Below are positions 32,001 through 35,274 of a DNA stretch of 64,000 nt, piece by piece. Source of the stretch: Streptococcus parapneumoniae (lineage in GTDB: Bacteria > Bacillota > Bacilli > Lactobacillales > Streptococcaceae); contig NZ_AP026968.1 of NCBI RefSeq assembly GCF_037076355.1, positions 1,876,501 to 1,940,500 of the forward strand, read 5' to 3'. Position numbers and translations under genes: made by a program. Under the pieces are notes generated by a model. That model did no database searches and was not told the DNA's origin. It saw only the letters and a program-made list of their open reading frames with translations. Position 1 is the stretch's first letter. The number at the start of each line of letters is the position of its first letter.

Positions 32001-33986
32001 ACCATAATAAGTCGTTCCCCTAGAATCTATAACTTGTTTTAGTTTATTATCCCCTAAAGTAAGTTCCGAAGAGTCATGAAGTTCTTCATACCCGCCGCGC
32101 CTGCTTCCATCTCCCCTAGAGTAGTAAGCATCTCCAAACTTTCCAGCTTCTCCAGTTACAAAATCCTGAAGCGTCCTAACACTATAATAATTTGATTGTG
32201 ACGAATGTCTCCCAATATTCTGTGCATTCGTATTAGCTGGCGTTCCTTTAGCTACATTTTGTGCATTAGCCCTTTTTAAAGATGCGCTCAGCTCATCATC
32301 ACTTCCACTAGCACTAGCAGAGTGCGAAGTAGTACCTTGGTCATCCGTTTTAGTTACAGTTACTGTATCTGGTTTTATAATTTGTCCACTAGGTACAGTA
32401 AAAATAAAGCTAAGTCCATCTACAGATTGTCTACCCTTGTTAATTTCAATATCCCAATGAAGTCCATTCCCTGTTGGAGTAACTTTTGCTGTTAAATAGC
32501 TTTCTAAGCCTTTTACTAACTCAGGTATCCCTGTACCTTGAGGTCTTTTTAAGTTAAAGAAGGCAAGAGTATAACGACTATAAGGACTGTCAGGGTCTTG
32601 ACCCCTTTCAAAATAATATCTATATTTATTTTTATAAATTCCTGTTCCTGCTCTATTTTGATCAGCAGAACGTGTCGTACGAGTTAGTGCGCCTGCTGAC
32701 ACATTGCGGAAACCTGACCATCCTGTAGTGTTGGTTCGTGGTTGGATAGTTACATTGTCAGCTATTGCTGATTCATCCTCAATTGGAATAGCTTCATAGT
32801 CAGATGAACCACCATTCGAAGCTCGTGGTTCAAGGGGATTTGAAACAACCGCTCCATTAGCCTCTTTTTCAGAGAGGACTCCTTCAATCAGTTCACGTGA
32901 TTTTTTCAGATCTGCTAGGGCAGCATTAAAATCTTCTTGACTGATGGTGTAGCCTTTAGAGAAGGCTTCATTGAACTTATCAACAGCTGCCTTGGCTGCT
33001 TGGATTTTATCTGCTGACGCTCCGTTAGCTCGGAGTTGCTCAGTGATGAACTCTAATTCATCTTTTAGTCCATAAACACCATTTTCACCTTCTGTATTGG
33101 TGTAGGTTGGGAGTGCCTGCGGAGTCGTTTGAGAGTTCGTCCCAGCAGCTGTTGTGTTTCCTCCAGCAGATGGATTGGCTTGATTTTCATCTGACGTAGG
33201 CGCGCTCAAAGCTCTTCTACGACCTTTCCCTCCACTTGCTTGATTAGTCGTAGCTCCCTCTGGACTAGCAAGTCCAGTAGATGCCAAACCTGTAGATGTG
33301 AGACCCGCATTTTCCAAGATTGTTGGAGTTTCTAGGCTAGGTGTCAAGGCTTGATTAACACGGCTCATAAGCTCAGCCATCAGTCTTGCTTGCTCATCAA
33401 CCTGCGCTTGTGTCGCTTTAGGGTCGCTCAAAACTGCATTAGCTGCTGCTAGACCCGCTTCCACTTCATCGTGGAGAGCCTTCATAGAGTCTAGGGTTAG
33501 GTTTGCCAACAAAGCTTGCAGATTCCCTTGAGTCGATTTGGCTGCCTCTGTATTAGCAACAGCAGCTGGCTGTTCTTGCTCTTTTTCTCCCTCTGCTTGA
33601 GGCTTCTCTTGAGCAGACTCTGGCTGGCTAGAGTTAGAGTCTACCTCAGCAGGCTTAGACACAGCTTTCCCTTGTTCAGCTTCTTCAGCCGGCGCCTCTT
33701 GTGCTTTTAGCTCATCAGCTGGTTTAAGTTCAGCTGGCTGGTCAGTCAGAGCTTGCTTGGAGTCTTCCTCATCCGAGGTTCCTGGAACCCCATCTGCATT
33801 GCCATCAGAACCTGCCGTAACGACATCACTTGCCGTAACTGGAGTAATTGTCTCACTCGCTGCCACAGCTCCGTTGGCAAAAAACATCAGAGCCGCTACC
33901 GCAACACTGGCAGCACCAAAGTGGTACTTACGAATGGAATAACGGAAGACCTTTTCCCCGTTATCATCACGATATGATTTTTTCAT
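8058..33986 (-). CDS. Giant (8,642-residue) YSIRK surface protein with DUF1542-type tandem repeats, Ebh-like
   Basis: A single open frame. I place the start at the ATG at 33986, 39 codons inside the longest frame, because it has the Shine-Dalgarno GAGAGGTAATT and begins MKKSYRDDNGEKVFRYSIRK. Layout by residue: YSIRK-GxxS signal peptide 16-45; acidic Glu/Ala-rich region to about 150; two three-helix (FIVAR-like) modules at about 155-213 and 300-370; a putative adhesin domain from about 390 to 900; a run of divergent Ig-like and Rib-like modules to about 2540; invariant 153-residue double DUF1542 modules at about 2544-8289; one diverged DUF1542 module; a Ser/Thr/Asn/Pro linker; a third helical module at 8465-8528. 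The end is LPYGT, a 17-residue membrane helix, RRKK and a 71-residue tail. The design resembles staphylococcal Ebh. S. mitis B6 is, I believe, reported to carry a very large repeat surface protein (MonX), which could be the same family. Adhesion or envelope support is inferred only. Confidence 0.93.
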   Translation of the reverse strand: MKKSYRDDNGEKVFRYSIRKYHFGAASVAVAALMFFANGAVAASETITPVTASDVVTAGSDGNADGVPGTSDEEDSKQALTDQPAELKPADELKAQEAPAEEAEQGKAVSKPAEVDSNSSQPESAQEKPQAEGEKEQEQPAAVANTEAAKSTQGNLQALLANLTLDSMKALHDEVEAGLAAANAVLSDPKATQAQVDEQARLMAELMSRVNQALTPSLETPTILENAGLTSTGLASTGLASPEGATTNQASGGKGRRRALSAPTSDENQANPSAGGNTTAAGTNSQTTPQALPTYTNTEGENGVYGLKDELEFITEQLRANGASADKIQAAKAAVDKFNEAFSKGYTISQEDFNAALADLKKSRELIEGVLSEKEANGAVVSNPLEPRASNGGSSDYEAIPIEDESAIADNVTIQPRTNTTGWSGFRNVSAGALTRTTRSADQNRAGTGIYKNKYRYYFERGQDPDSPYSRYTLAFFNLKRPQGTGIPELVKGLESYLTAKVTPTGNGLHWDIEINKGRQSVDGLSFIFTVPSGQIIKPDTVTVTKTDDQGTTSHSASASGSDDELSASLKRANAQNVAKGTPANTNAQNIGRHSSQSNYYSVRTLQDFVTGEAGKFGDAYYSRGDGSRRGGYEELHDSSELTLGDNKLKQVIDSRGTTYYGRVAGNNKYRIAFQTTGNDDLDKLSYLAAIKGFINGRANYGLVLHARTDAEKGFADKKKFRLKGNGYYEVDKNTAYFTNSGLYGEGSVVKTDGNNKAYSYAKYDDRPLDSGVKGVLTASKNRGSDGAFELDVKSYSEYVDEADRVLNKETAIHDAEAAGQNITWYKGVGEISKEDLTKDAISTPGVHTYKYKVSYTDGSYNEGTINFVTKPKKPTIDTNLSTAAGTTTNIRVSNVDSNTTVELYKKVGEGQNDTLVSSISSGDQGGTVTFNNITVDYANYYVKQKVNGTWYGQDGTKREGVYSDQSSEKDASAIVIERIAAIGGRSDTNWKDKPALNNITDFNLPAGSDVLIGFRAKSPKGLKSLNVTVLGGLKGEAKESYGQKGETTLGVNLRAPGGNSGGYSVVVAATDSLGNVKEYRMNISFPPNSGSFDKNPPEDYVSTPEKLKGKALVPLATEQPPIVIKAKGINVSNAHGIDGKHKWKAFLVDGGRNVDDSDSGSKKAVDFKDHIVAETIVKEDGTAEFISARKGDFKREQLKREPLHLVVAMVNTDTNQIVDKYVSALSDDTLEATYPQFTKSPELDKGTNEITASIGHLQADKAQVRYKDEAGIDKTVGFSKVNSRWEKDNPNQDTTIVVTEDAGNTGTATVHIPSGTAKGGTKIYARQKVDASTEYSEESSIDVPTGPTARHPNKPEINQSPEDLDVTIKVGRGNANRATVLFSDPRGSFQTVMLSKTGNSWEKDQAQAVPYVSVTNSNDGTALVRIPYGEARIGSQVVTNQREEGQTLVSENAVHKVLGRLEGLTNVAQADGSVEIRVPEDATRMSLTYTPQGQAAPKTLEYTKTGTTWTRHDGTNTYSEDRKIIIPKANVADGSTVSVIASNDNSTTTTVESKAKFEQPSGTTSTTRQNGDVEVTLPTDAEKVTLTYKNKQNTNATVTLAKEGTNWTSSTNLPDGVSLANGKVTLDYTKVNRDTNITTASTRGKGDVESQANNQSYAIPEHTAPTTQNVVIAAGATPTNEQLATGVTVATKQSVVAKDPQTAIAAGTTKVVATTLTYQDGSTEDVDITVKSRPNTPTVTKSRENLVDEALESTARSISGTAAPRATVTITLQDGTQRTAQADENGAWSYALKDREVLSYTPNGFNNNRTDTLGVNATRVKVSQTVDNISSAEKEIDVYLGNANVVGAVAAGRDIDLSIPHDAYTVAVKVAGRGSDIGITRDATGNWRIVDARDRDAIEIVQGSANQDPSRINLTLRLKNTDPASTPSFRLQKGDNKIETRVHVPIGNDIWGRPASGWVGSSVTNTLPTVEWRSGKEVQEGQTIPSPTVDELKDYFAGHDVEDDAGKTVGYGASSQRNLRVRVFTGRDTARNIEGTSVSAQANGRIAPGNYTLVLSTRDAAGEESNLLERNVVIKSHANYYRDTVKYPTDAEKVTYNDTAITNGNFTPAAKTNFKDKIQELNRTVLPATTTYTAGNIEDKTKVAVLGFPDGSTIAISHTQVAKPTEPTFTRTAGDEHDPKLQDIDRVVRGRALQSATKVVLTLQTGKTVGIDANNGKDPANLQPGEGALKNGVWTYKLENNMYLRQTEHTAEIGSSDQPVKVKQIVFTAESDESKIYVAKKRNFEGKTITAAKGSQTLTALKADARKGIKYTENDVEKDFPGDFTAIWKDGQPDIERVGTRTYKVRLSETGSSRVDERDVKITVTNPAPAELAHENKQNGTTRIKLPDDADRVEFTIPGDNQLNDVIVTHSERDGWTVPANSVLTKDGDYLVVNSKDVGRTRKITAVATKGEGNLKSAETETSITVPEHDITVSDITKPSTGTPTETDLSNAVTVDNKKSVVLKQGQSYSETFGTHKIILHVIYKDESQEEVSVNYVVPDTRPAANTAIDQAATAKKNAIDGNNQLTDEEKKAAKAAVDTEVTKAKKAVTDATTNDTVSTAKTDGIQAINDVDTTPHSKPNAKQEIATKAQEANTAIDNTADMTEDERREAKQAVADAKQDAESKIDAATTDAGVTDAKNKGIEALNEAHSGKVKPAANTAIDQAATAKKNAIDGNNQLTDEEKKAAKAAVDTEVTKAKKAVTDATTNDTVSTAKTDGIQAINDVDTTPHSKPNAKQEIATKAQEANTAIDNTADMTEDERREAKQAVADAKQDAESKIDAATTDAGVTDAKNKGIEALNEAHSGKVKPAANTAIDQAATAKKNAIDGNNQLTDEEKKAAKAAVDTEVTKAKKAVTDATTNDTVSTAKTDGIQAINDVDTTPHSKPNAKQEIATKAQEANTAIDNTADMTEDERREAKQAVADAKQDAESKIDAATTDAGVTDAKNKGIEALNEAHSGKVKPAANTAIDQAATAKKNAIDGNNQLTDEEKKAAKAAVDTEVTKAKKAVTDATTNDTVSTAKTDGIQAINDVDTTPHSKPNAKQEIATKAQEANTAIDNTADMTEDERREAKQAVADAKQDAESKIDAATTDAGVTDAKNKGIEALNEAHSGKVKPAANTAIDQAATAKKNAIDGNNQLTDEEKKAAKAAVDTEVTKAKKAVTDATTNDTVSTAKTDGIQAINDVDTTPHSKPNAKQEIATKAQEANTAIDNTADMTEDERREAKQAVADAKQDAESKIDAATTDAGVTDAKNKGIEALNEAHSGKVKPAANTAIDQAATAKKNAIDGNNQLTDEEKKAAKAAVDTEVTKAKKAVTDATTNDTVSTAKTDGIQAINDVDTTPHSKPNAKQEIATKAQEANTAIDNTADMTEDERREAKQAVADAKQDAESKIDAATTDAGVTDAKNKGIEALNEAHSGKVKPAANTAIDQAATAKKNAIDGNNQLTDEEKKAAKAAVDTEVTKAKKAVTDATTNDTVSTAKTDGIQAINDVDTTPHSKPNAKQEIATKAQEANTAIDNTADMTEDERREAKQAVADAKQDAESKIDAATTDAGVTDAKNKGIEALNEAHSGKVKPAANTAIDQAATAKKNAIDGNNQLTDEEKKAAKAAVDTEVTKAKKAVTDATTNDTVSTAKTDGIQAINDVDTTPHSKPNAKQEIATKAQEANTAIDNTADMTEDERREAKQAVADAKQDAESKIDAATTDAGVTDAKNKGIEALNEAHSGKVKPAANTAIDQAATAKKNAIDGNNQLTDEEKKAAKAAVDTEVTKAKKAVTDATTNDTVSTAKTDGIQAINDVDTTPHSKPNAKQEIATKAQEANTAIDNTADMTEDERREAKQAVADAKQDAESKIDAATTDAGVTDAKNKGIEALNEAHSGKVKPAANTAIDQAATAKKNAIDGNNQLTDEEKKAAKAAVDTEVTKAKKAVTDATTNDTVSTAKTDGIQAINDVDTTPHSKPNAKQEIATKAQEANTAIDNTADMTEDERREAKQAVADAKQDAESKIDAATTDAGVTDAKNKGIEALNEAHSGKVKPAANTAIDQAATAKKNAIDGNNQLTDEEKKAAKAAVDTEVTKAKKAVTDATTNDTVSTAKTDGIQAINDVDTTPHSKPNAKQEIATKAQEANTAIDNTADMTEDERREAKQAVADAKQDAESKIDAATTDAGVTDAKNKGIEALNEAHSGKVKPAANTAIDQAATAKKNAIDGNNQLTDEEKKAAKAAVDTEVTKAKKAVTDATTNDTVSTAKTDGIQAINDVDTTPHSKPNAKQEIATKAQEANTAIDNTADMTEDERREAKQAVADAKQDAESKIDAATTDAGVTDAKNKGIEALNEAHSGKVKPAANTAIDQAATAKKNAIDGNNQLTDEEKKAAKAAVDTEVTKAKKAVTDATTNDTVSTAKTDGIQAINDVDTTPHSKPNAKQEIATKAQEANTAIDNTADMTEDERREAKQAVADAKQDAESKIDAATTDAGVTDAKNKGIEALNEAHSGKVKPAANTAIDQAATAKKNAIDGNNQLTDEEKKAAKAAVDTEVTKAKKAVTDATTNDTVSTAKTDGIQAINDVDTTPHSKPNAKQEIATKAQEANTAIDNTADMTEDERREAKQAVADAKQDAESKIDAATTDAGVTDAKNKGIEALNEAHSGKVKPAANTAIDQAATAKKNAIDGNNQLTDEEKKAAKAAVDTEVTKAKKAVTDATTNDTVSTAKTDGIQAINDVDTTPHSKPNAKQEIATKAQEANTAIDNTADMTEDERREAKQAVADAKQDAESKIDAATTDAGVTDAKNKGIEALNEAHSGKVKPAANTAIDQAATAKKNAIDGNNQLTDEEKKAAKAAVDTEVTKAKKAVTDATTNDTVSTAKTDGIQAINDVDTTPHSKPNAKQEIATKAQEANTAIDNTADMTEDERREAKQAVADAKQDAESKIDAATTDAGVTDAKNKGIEALNEAHSGKVKPAANTAIDQAATAKKNAIDGNNQLTDEEKKAAKAAVDTEVTKAKKAVTDATTNDTVSTAKTDGIQAINDVDTTPHSKPNAKQEIATKAQEANTAIDNTADMTEDERREAKQAVADAKQDAESKIDAATTDAGVTDAKNKGIEALNEAHSGKVKPAANTAIDQAATAKKNAIDGNNQLTDEEKKAAKAAVDTEVTKAKKAVTDATTNDTVSTAKTDGIQAINDVDTTPHSKPNAKQEIATKAQEANTAIDNTADMTEDERREAKQAVADAKQDAESKIDAATTDAGVTDAKNKGIEALNEAHSGKVKPAANTAIDQAATAKKNAIDGNNQLTDEEKKAAKAAVDTEVTKAKKAVTDATTNDTVSTAKTDGIQAINDVDTTPHSKPNAKQEIATKAQEANTAIDNTADMTEDERREAKQAVADAKQDAESKIDAATTDAGVTDAKNKGIEALNEAHSGKVKPAANTAIDQAATAKKNAIDGNNQLTDEEKKAAKAAVDTEVTKAKKAVTDATTNDTVSTAKTDGIQAINDVDTTPHSKPNAKQEIATKAQEANTAIDNTADMTEDERREAKQAVADAKQDAESKIDAATTDAGVTDAKNKGIEALNEAHSGKVKPAANTAIDQAATAKKNAIDGNNQLTDEEKKAAKAAVDTEVTKAKKAVTDATTNDTVSTAKTDGIQAINDVDTTPHSKPNAKQEIATKAQEANTAIDNTADMTEDERREAKQAVADAKQDAESKIDAATTDAGVTDAKNKGIEALNEAHSGKVKPAANTAIDQAATAKKNAIDGNNQLTDEEKKAAKAAVDTEVTKAKKAVTDATTNDTVSTAKTDGIQAINDVDTTPHSKPNAKQEIATKAQEANTAIDNTADMTEDERREAKQAVADAKQDAESKIDAATTDAGVTDAKNKGIEALNEAHSGKVKPAANTAIDQAATAKKNAIDGNNQLTDEEKKAAKAAVDTEVTKAKKAVTDATTNDTVSTAKTDGIQAINDVDTTPHSKPNAKQEIATKAQEANTAIDNTADMTEDERREAKQAVADAKQDAESKIDAATTDAGVTDAKNKGIEALNEAHSGKVKPAANTAIDQAATAKKNAIDGNNQLTDEEKKAAKAAVDTEVTKAKKAVTDATTNDTVSTAKTDGIQAINDVDTTPHSKPNAKQEIATKAQEANTAIDNTADMTEDERREAKQAVADAKQDAESKIDAATTDAGVTDAKNKGIEALNEAHSGKVKPAANTAIDQAATAKKNAIDGNNQLTDEEKKAAKAAVDTEVTKAKKAVTDATTNDTVSTAKTDGIQAINDVDTTPHSKPNAKQEIATKAQEANTAIDNTADMTEDERREAKQAVADAKQDAESKIDAATTDAGVTDAKNKGIEALNEAHSGKVKPAANTAIDQAATAKKNAIDGNNQLTDEEKKAAKAAVDTEVTKAKKAVTDATTNDTVSTAKTDGIQAINDVDTTPHSKPNAKQEIATKAQEANTAIDNTADMTEDERREAKQAVADAKQDAESKIDAATTDAGVTDAKNKGIEALNEAHSGKVKPAANTAIDQAATAKKNAIDGNNQLTDEEKKAAKAAVDTEVTKAKKAVTDATTNDTVSTAKTDGIQAINDVDTTPHSKPNAKQEIATKAQEANTAIDNTADMTEDERREAKQAVADAKQDAESKIDAATTDAGVTDAKNKGIEALNEAHSGKVKPAANTAIDQAATAKKNAIDGNNQLTDEEKKAAKAAVDTEVTKAKKAVTDATTNDTVSTAKTDGIQAINDVDTTPHSKPNAKQEIATKAQEANTAIDNTADMTEDERREAKQAVADAKQDAESKIDAATTDAGVTDAKNKGIEALNEAHSGKVKPAANTAIDQAATAKKNAIDGNNQLTDEEKKAAKAAVDTEVTKAKKAVTDATTNDTVSTAKTDGIQAINDVDTTPHSKPNAKQEIATKAQEANTAIDNTADMTEDERREAKQAVADAKQDAESKIDAATTDAGVTDAKNKGIEALNEAHSGKVKPAANTAIDQAATAKKNAIDGNNQLTDEEKKAAKAAVDTEVTKAKKAVTDATTNDTVSTAKTDGIQAINDVDTTPHSKPNAKQEIATKAQEANTAIDNTADMTEDERREAKQAVADAKQDAESKIDAATTDAGVTDAKNKGIEALNEAHSGKVKPAANTAIDQAATAKKNAIDGNNQLTDEEKKAAKAAVDTEVTKAKKAVTDATTNDTVSTAKTDGIQAINDVDTTPHSKPNAKQEIATKAQEANTAIDNTADMTEDERREAKQAVADAKQDAESKIDAATTDAGVTDAKNKGIEALNEAHSGKVKPAANTAIDQAATAKKNAIDGNNQLTDEEKKAAKAAVDTEVTKAKKAVTDATTNDTVSTAKTDGIQAINDVDTTPHSKPNAKQEIATKAQEANTAIDNTADMTEDERREAKQAVADAKQDAESKIDAATTDAGVTDAKNKGIEALNEAHSGKVKPAANTAIDQAATAKKNAIDGNNQLTDEEKKAAKAAVDTEVTKAKKAVTDATTNDTVSTAKTDGIQAINDVDTTPHSKPNAKQEIATKAQEANTAIDNTADMTEDERREAKQAVADAKQDAESKIDAATTDAGVTDAKNKGIEALNEAHSGKVKPAANTAIDQAATAKKNAIDGNNQLTDEEKKAAKAAVDTEVTKAKKAVTDATTNDTVSTAKTDGIQAINDVDTTPHSKPNAKQEIATKAQEANTAIDNTADMTEDERREAKQAVADAKQDAESKIDAATTDAGVTDAKNKGIEALNEAHSGKVKPAANTAIDQAATAKKNAIDGNNQLTDEEKKAAKAAVDTEVTKAKKAVTDATTNDTVSTAKTDGIQAINDVDTTPHSKPNAKQEIATKAQEANTAIDNTADMTEDERREAKQAVADAKQDAESKIDAATTDAGVTDAKNKGIEALNEAHSGKVKPAANTAIDQAATAKKNAIDGNNQLTDEEKKAAKAAVDTEVTKAKKAVTDATTNDTVSTAKTDGIQAINDVDTTPHSKPNAKQEIATKAQEANTAIDNTADMTEDERREAKQAVADAKQDAESKIDAATTDAGVTDAKNKGIEALNEAHSGKVKPAANTAIDQAATAKKNAIDGNNQLTDEEKKAAKAAVDTEVTKAKKAVTDATTNDTVSTAKTDGIQAINDVDTTPHSKPNAKQEIATKAQEANTAIDNTADMTEDERREAKQAVADAKQDAESKIDAATTDAGVTDAKNKGIEALNEAHSGKVKPAANTAIDQAATAKKNAIDGNNQLTDEEKKAAKAAVDTEVTKAKKAVTDATTNDTVSTAKTDGIQAINDVDTTPHSKPNAKQEIDQAAKAKKDEIDKRTDLTKEEKDKAKTDVDTAVTVAKKAIDDATTNDKVDEAKNNGKQAIDNINPQPAPRPNPTPRPDDSANTNSGTNADNGANTNNGGTTTPADSNSNSTTPGNSGNTPAPGVTTDDSSNSNPATPSSTVGQAQASTPAQETPVSTSTSNNSGTTVTPSETRPVDKSELARLVEELETRLKDLDGIDQSVIDAAKIILGEGQEALRNADLTEAGLKEMTAKVKEALESLKGKQATKDEEEMKETRKEQGHLPYGTMIGSLLALLGLLLFLIARRKKESELKKLTKELTKVLQENDLTSVDAKVLDQAREALAQAVAFLANEKESDHTEDELIEKLKAILAQLR
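9122..26357 (-). repeat. Tandem array of about 37.5 identical 459-bp units
   Basis: The unit is 459 bp (153 codons) and is made of two related DUF1542-like modules of 77 residues (starting AANTAIDQAATAKKNA) and 76 residues (starting NAKQEIATKAQEANTA). Landmarks recur every 459 bases from 9390 to 25914 (37 copies of the second half) and from near 9160 to 26143 (38 copies of the first half). The protein repeat is invariant. Two opposite-strand frames covering about 411 of the 459 bases also read identically in every copy, which leaves almost no room for silent changes. The array ends at AACACCGCGATTG on one side and inside NAKQEI on the other. Confidence 0.97.
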
Positions 33987-34292
33987 GATTGAATTACCTC
34001 TCGTTTTTTCCTTTCTGGAGGTACTAAAAAATACCCCCCCCTTAAATATTTTAGTATTTAAGGAAAGGATATGTTTTTTTCTTTTTGTTCCCAGGCTTGT
34101 CAAAAGACAAGTTTTGAGACAGTATTATTATATACTATTTTCGCAAATTTGAACAGCAAAATGCTAACTTTTTGCTGGCGTTTGTTAAGGATTTTTTTCA
34201 GAAAGATACCGAGCAAGTCTAGTCTATAGATCAGATTATCTTAAAAGAGCTCTATTGACAAAAATTTGAAGTTCTACGGAATTCTTTTATTC
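33987..34292 (-). promoter_or_regulatory. Promoter and leader of the giant surface-protein gene
   Basis: A -10 TATAAT is at 34127-34132 on the minus strand, with only a weak -35 (TGTTCA, 34150-34155, 17 bp away). The leader of about 130 bases holds a hairpin CTTGTC-TTTT-GACAAG near 34098-34113, an inverted repeat CTTAAATA/TATTTAAG (34041-34062), and directly next to it a run of eight G (34034-34041). The Shine-Dalgarno GAGAGGT precedes the ATG at 33986. The rest of the gap up to fic at 34293 is AT-rich, and no gene was seen in it. Confidence 0.5.
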
Positions 34293-35186
34293 TCATTTAT
34301 CTAAAATAGATAAATATAAATCTAGTTTCTGATTCAAATATAGAGCAAACATATCTGCCATGGCTGATAAATCATCCCTTAAATGATAGTGGTCAAAAGC
34401 TTCATAATATTTTAATCTATCAGTAAATTTTATATCAATAGGTGGATAACCTGCTTTCATCAGTTCCAAATTAACCAATAACCTCCCTGTTCTTCCATTT
34501 CCATCAATGAAGGGATGAATAGATTCAAACTCAATATGAAAACGGGCAAGTTTAGTAACCATATCTTCTTTGCTATTTTCGTATCGTTCCAGTAACTCTT
34601 CCATCTTAGGAACAATTAAATAGGGTTGCACAGGTTCATGAGCTGCCCCCATGATTCGAACCGGAACTCTTCGATACACACCCCTATCTTCTTTCTTGTC
34701 TGCCAAAACCAAATAGTGAATATCTTTTATAATCTTTTCAGAAATTGGAGCATCTTCACTAACAAGTTGCCTTACATAATCAAAAGCATCTTTATGCCCA
34801 ATGACCTCCAAATGCTCTTTTAAGGATTTCCGGTCAATTGTAAGTCCTCTAAGAACCATATCTGTTTCGCGTAAAGTCAGTGTATTCCCTTCAATAGCAT
34901 TAGAATTGTATGTATATTCTACTAAAAATTCTTCATTTAATCTTTCTACTTCCCCTTCAGTTAAAGGACGTCGTTTTTTTAGACTTTCTAATTTATCTTC
35001 CAAGACTAGAGTGAGTGATTCTTTAGTCTTATATCTCCCATCTGTCGGCTTTACTGCGTCACATGGGATTTTCCAAGTTCTTCCCTCTTGATATGCACCG
35101 TGAATCTTCCCTTCTGAGCACAAAATTCTTACTCTTCTGTCAGATATTCCCCACTTTTCAGCGGTTTCTTTCACTGTAATATACAT
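34293..35186 (-). CDS. HTH-containing Fic-domain protein (probable AMP-transferase)
   Basis: Fic proteins usually transfer AMP from ATP to a hydroxyl group of a target protein. This 297-residue protein starts with a short DNA-binding-type helix-turn-helix (residues about 1-45, VKETAEKWGISDRRVRILCS, as in excisionase/MerR-type domains). The Fic core follows, with the active-site loop HPFIDGNGRTGR including the catalytic His. Ahead of it, near residue 97, the motif SNAIEGN fits the (S/T)xxxE(G/N) inhibitory helix of class II Fic proteins, so activity should be self-restrained. No separate antitoxin gene lies beside it. It stands alone between the giant surface-protein gene (same strand) and lysC (divergent). 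The HTH and the repeats in its promoter suggest autoregulation. Target unknown. Confidence 0.88.
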   Translation of the reverse strand: MYITVKETAEKWGISDRRVRILCSEGKIHGAYQEGRTWKIPCDAVKPTDGRYKTKESLTLVLEDKLESLKKRRPLTEGEVERLNEEFLVEYTYNSNAIEGNTLTLRETDMVLRGLTIDRKSLKEHLEVIGHKDAFDYVRQLVSEDAPISEKIIKDIHYLVLADKKEDRGVYRRVPVRIMGAAHEPVQPYLIVPKMEELLERYENSKEDMVTKLARFHIEFESIHPFIDGNGRTGRLLVNLELMKAGYPPIDIKFTDRLKYYEAFDHYHLRDDLSAMADMFALYLNQKLDLYLSILDK

Positions 35187-35209
35187 CTTTTATCCCTCCG
35201 TTCTGTCAC

Positions 35210-35238
35210 ATTATATCACCTTGTCGGAACAATAGCAA
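35210..35238 (-). promoter_or_regulatory. fic promoter
   Basis: On the minus strand TTGCTA (35233-35238) and TATAAT (35210-35215) are exactly 17 bp apart, 23 bases before the fic ATG. One copy of the TTGTTCCGA repeat (35224-35232) fills half of the spacer, so a protein bound there would block RNA polymerase. Confidence 0.7.
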
Positions 35239-35274
35239 GGAAGTCGGAACAACATCTATCACTTATCGGAACAA
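35224..35274 (-). promoter_or_regulatory. Three phased direct repeats TTGTTCCGA upstream of fic
   Basis: Exact 9-bp copies of TCGGAACAA (plus strand) occur at 35224-35232, 35244-35252 and 35266-35274. Start-to-start distances are 20 and 22 bp, close to two helical turns, so all three face the same side of the DNA. Two of the copies extend to TCGGAACAATAG. The arrangement is typical of a cooperative operator. The Fic protein's own HTH is the obvious candidate binder (inference). Confidence 0.65.

Noticed and set aside
33987..34103. Longer N-terminus of the giant protein starting MTSLGTKRKK
   Set aside because: Its extra 39 residues cover the G-run and the ribosome binding site, and they would put the YSIRK signal peptide in the middle of the protein.
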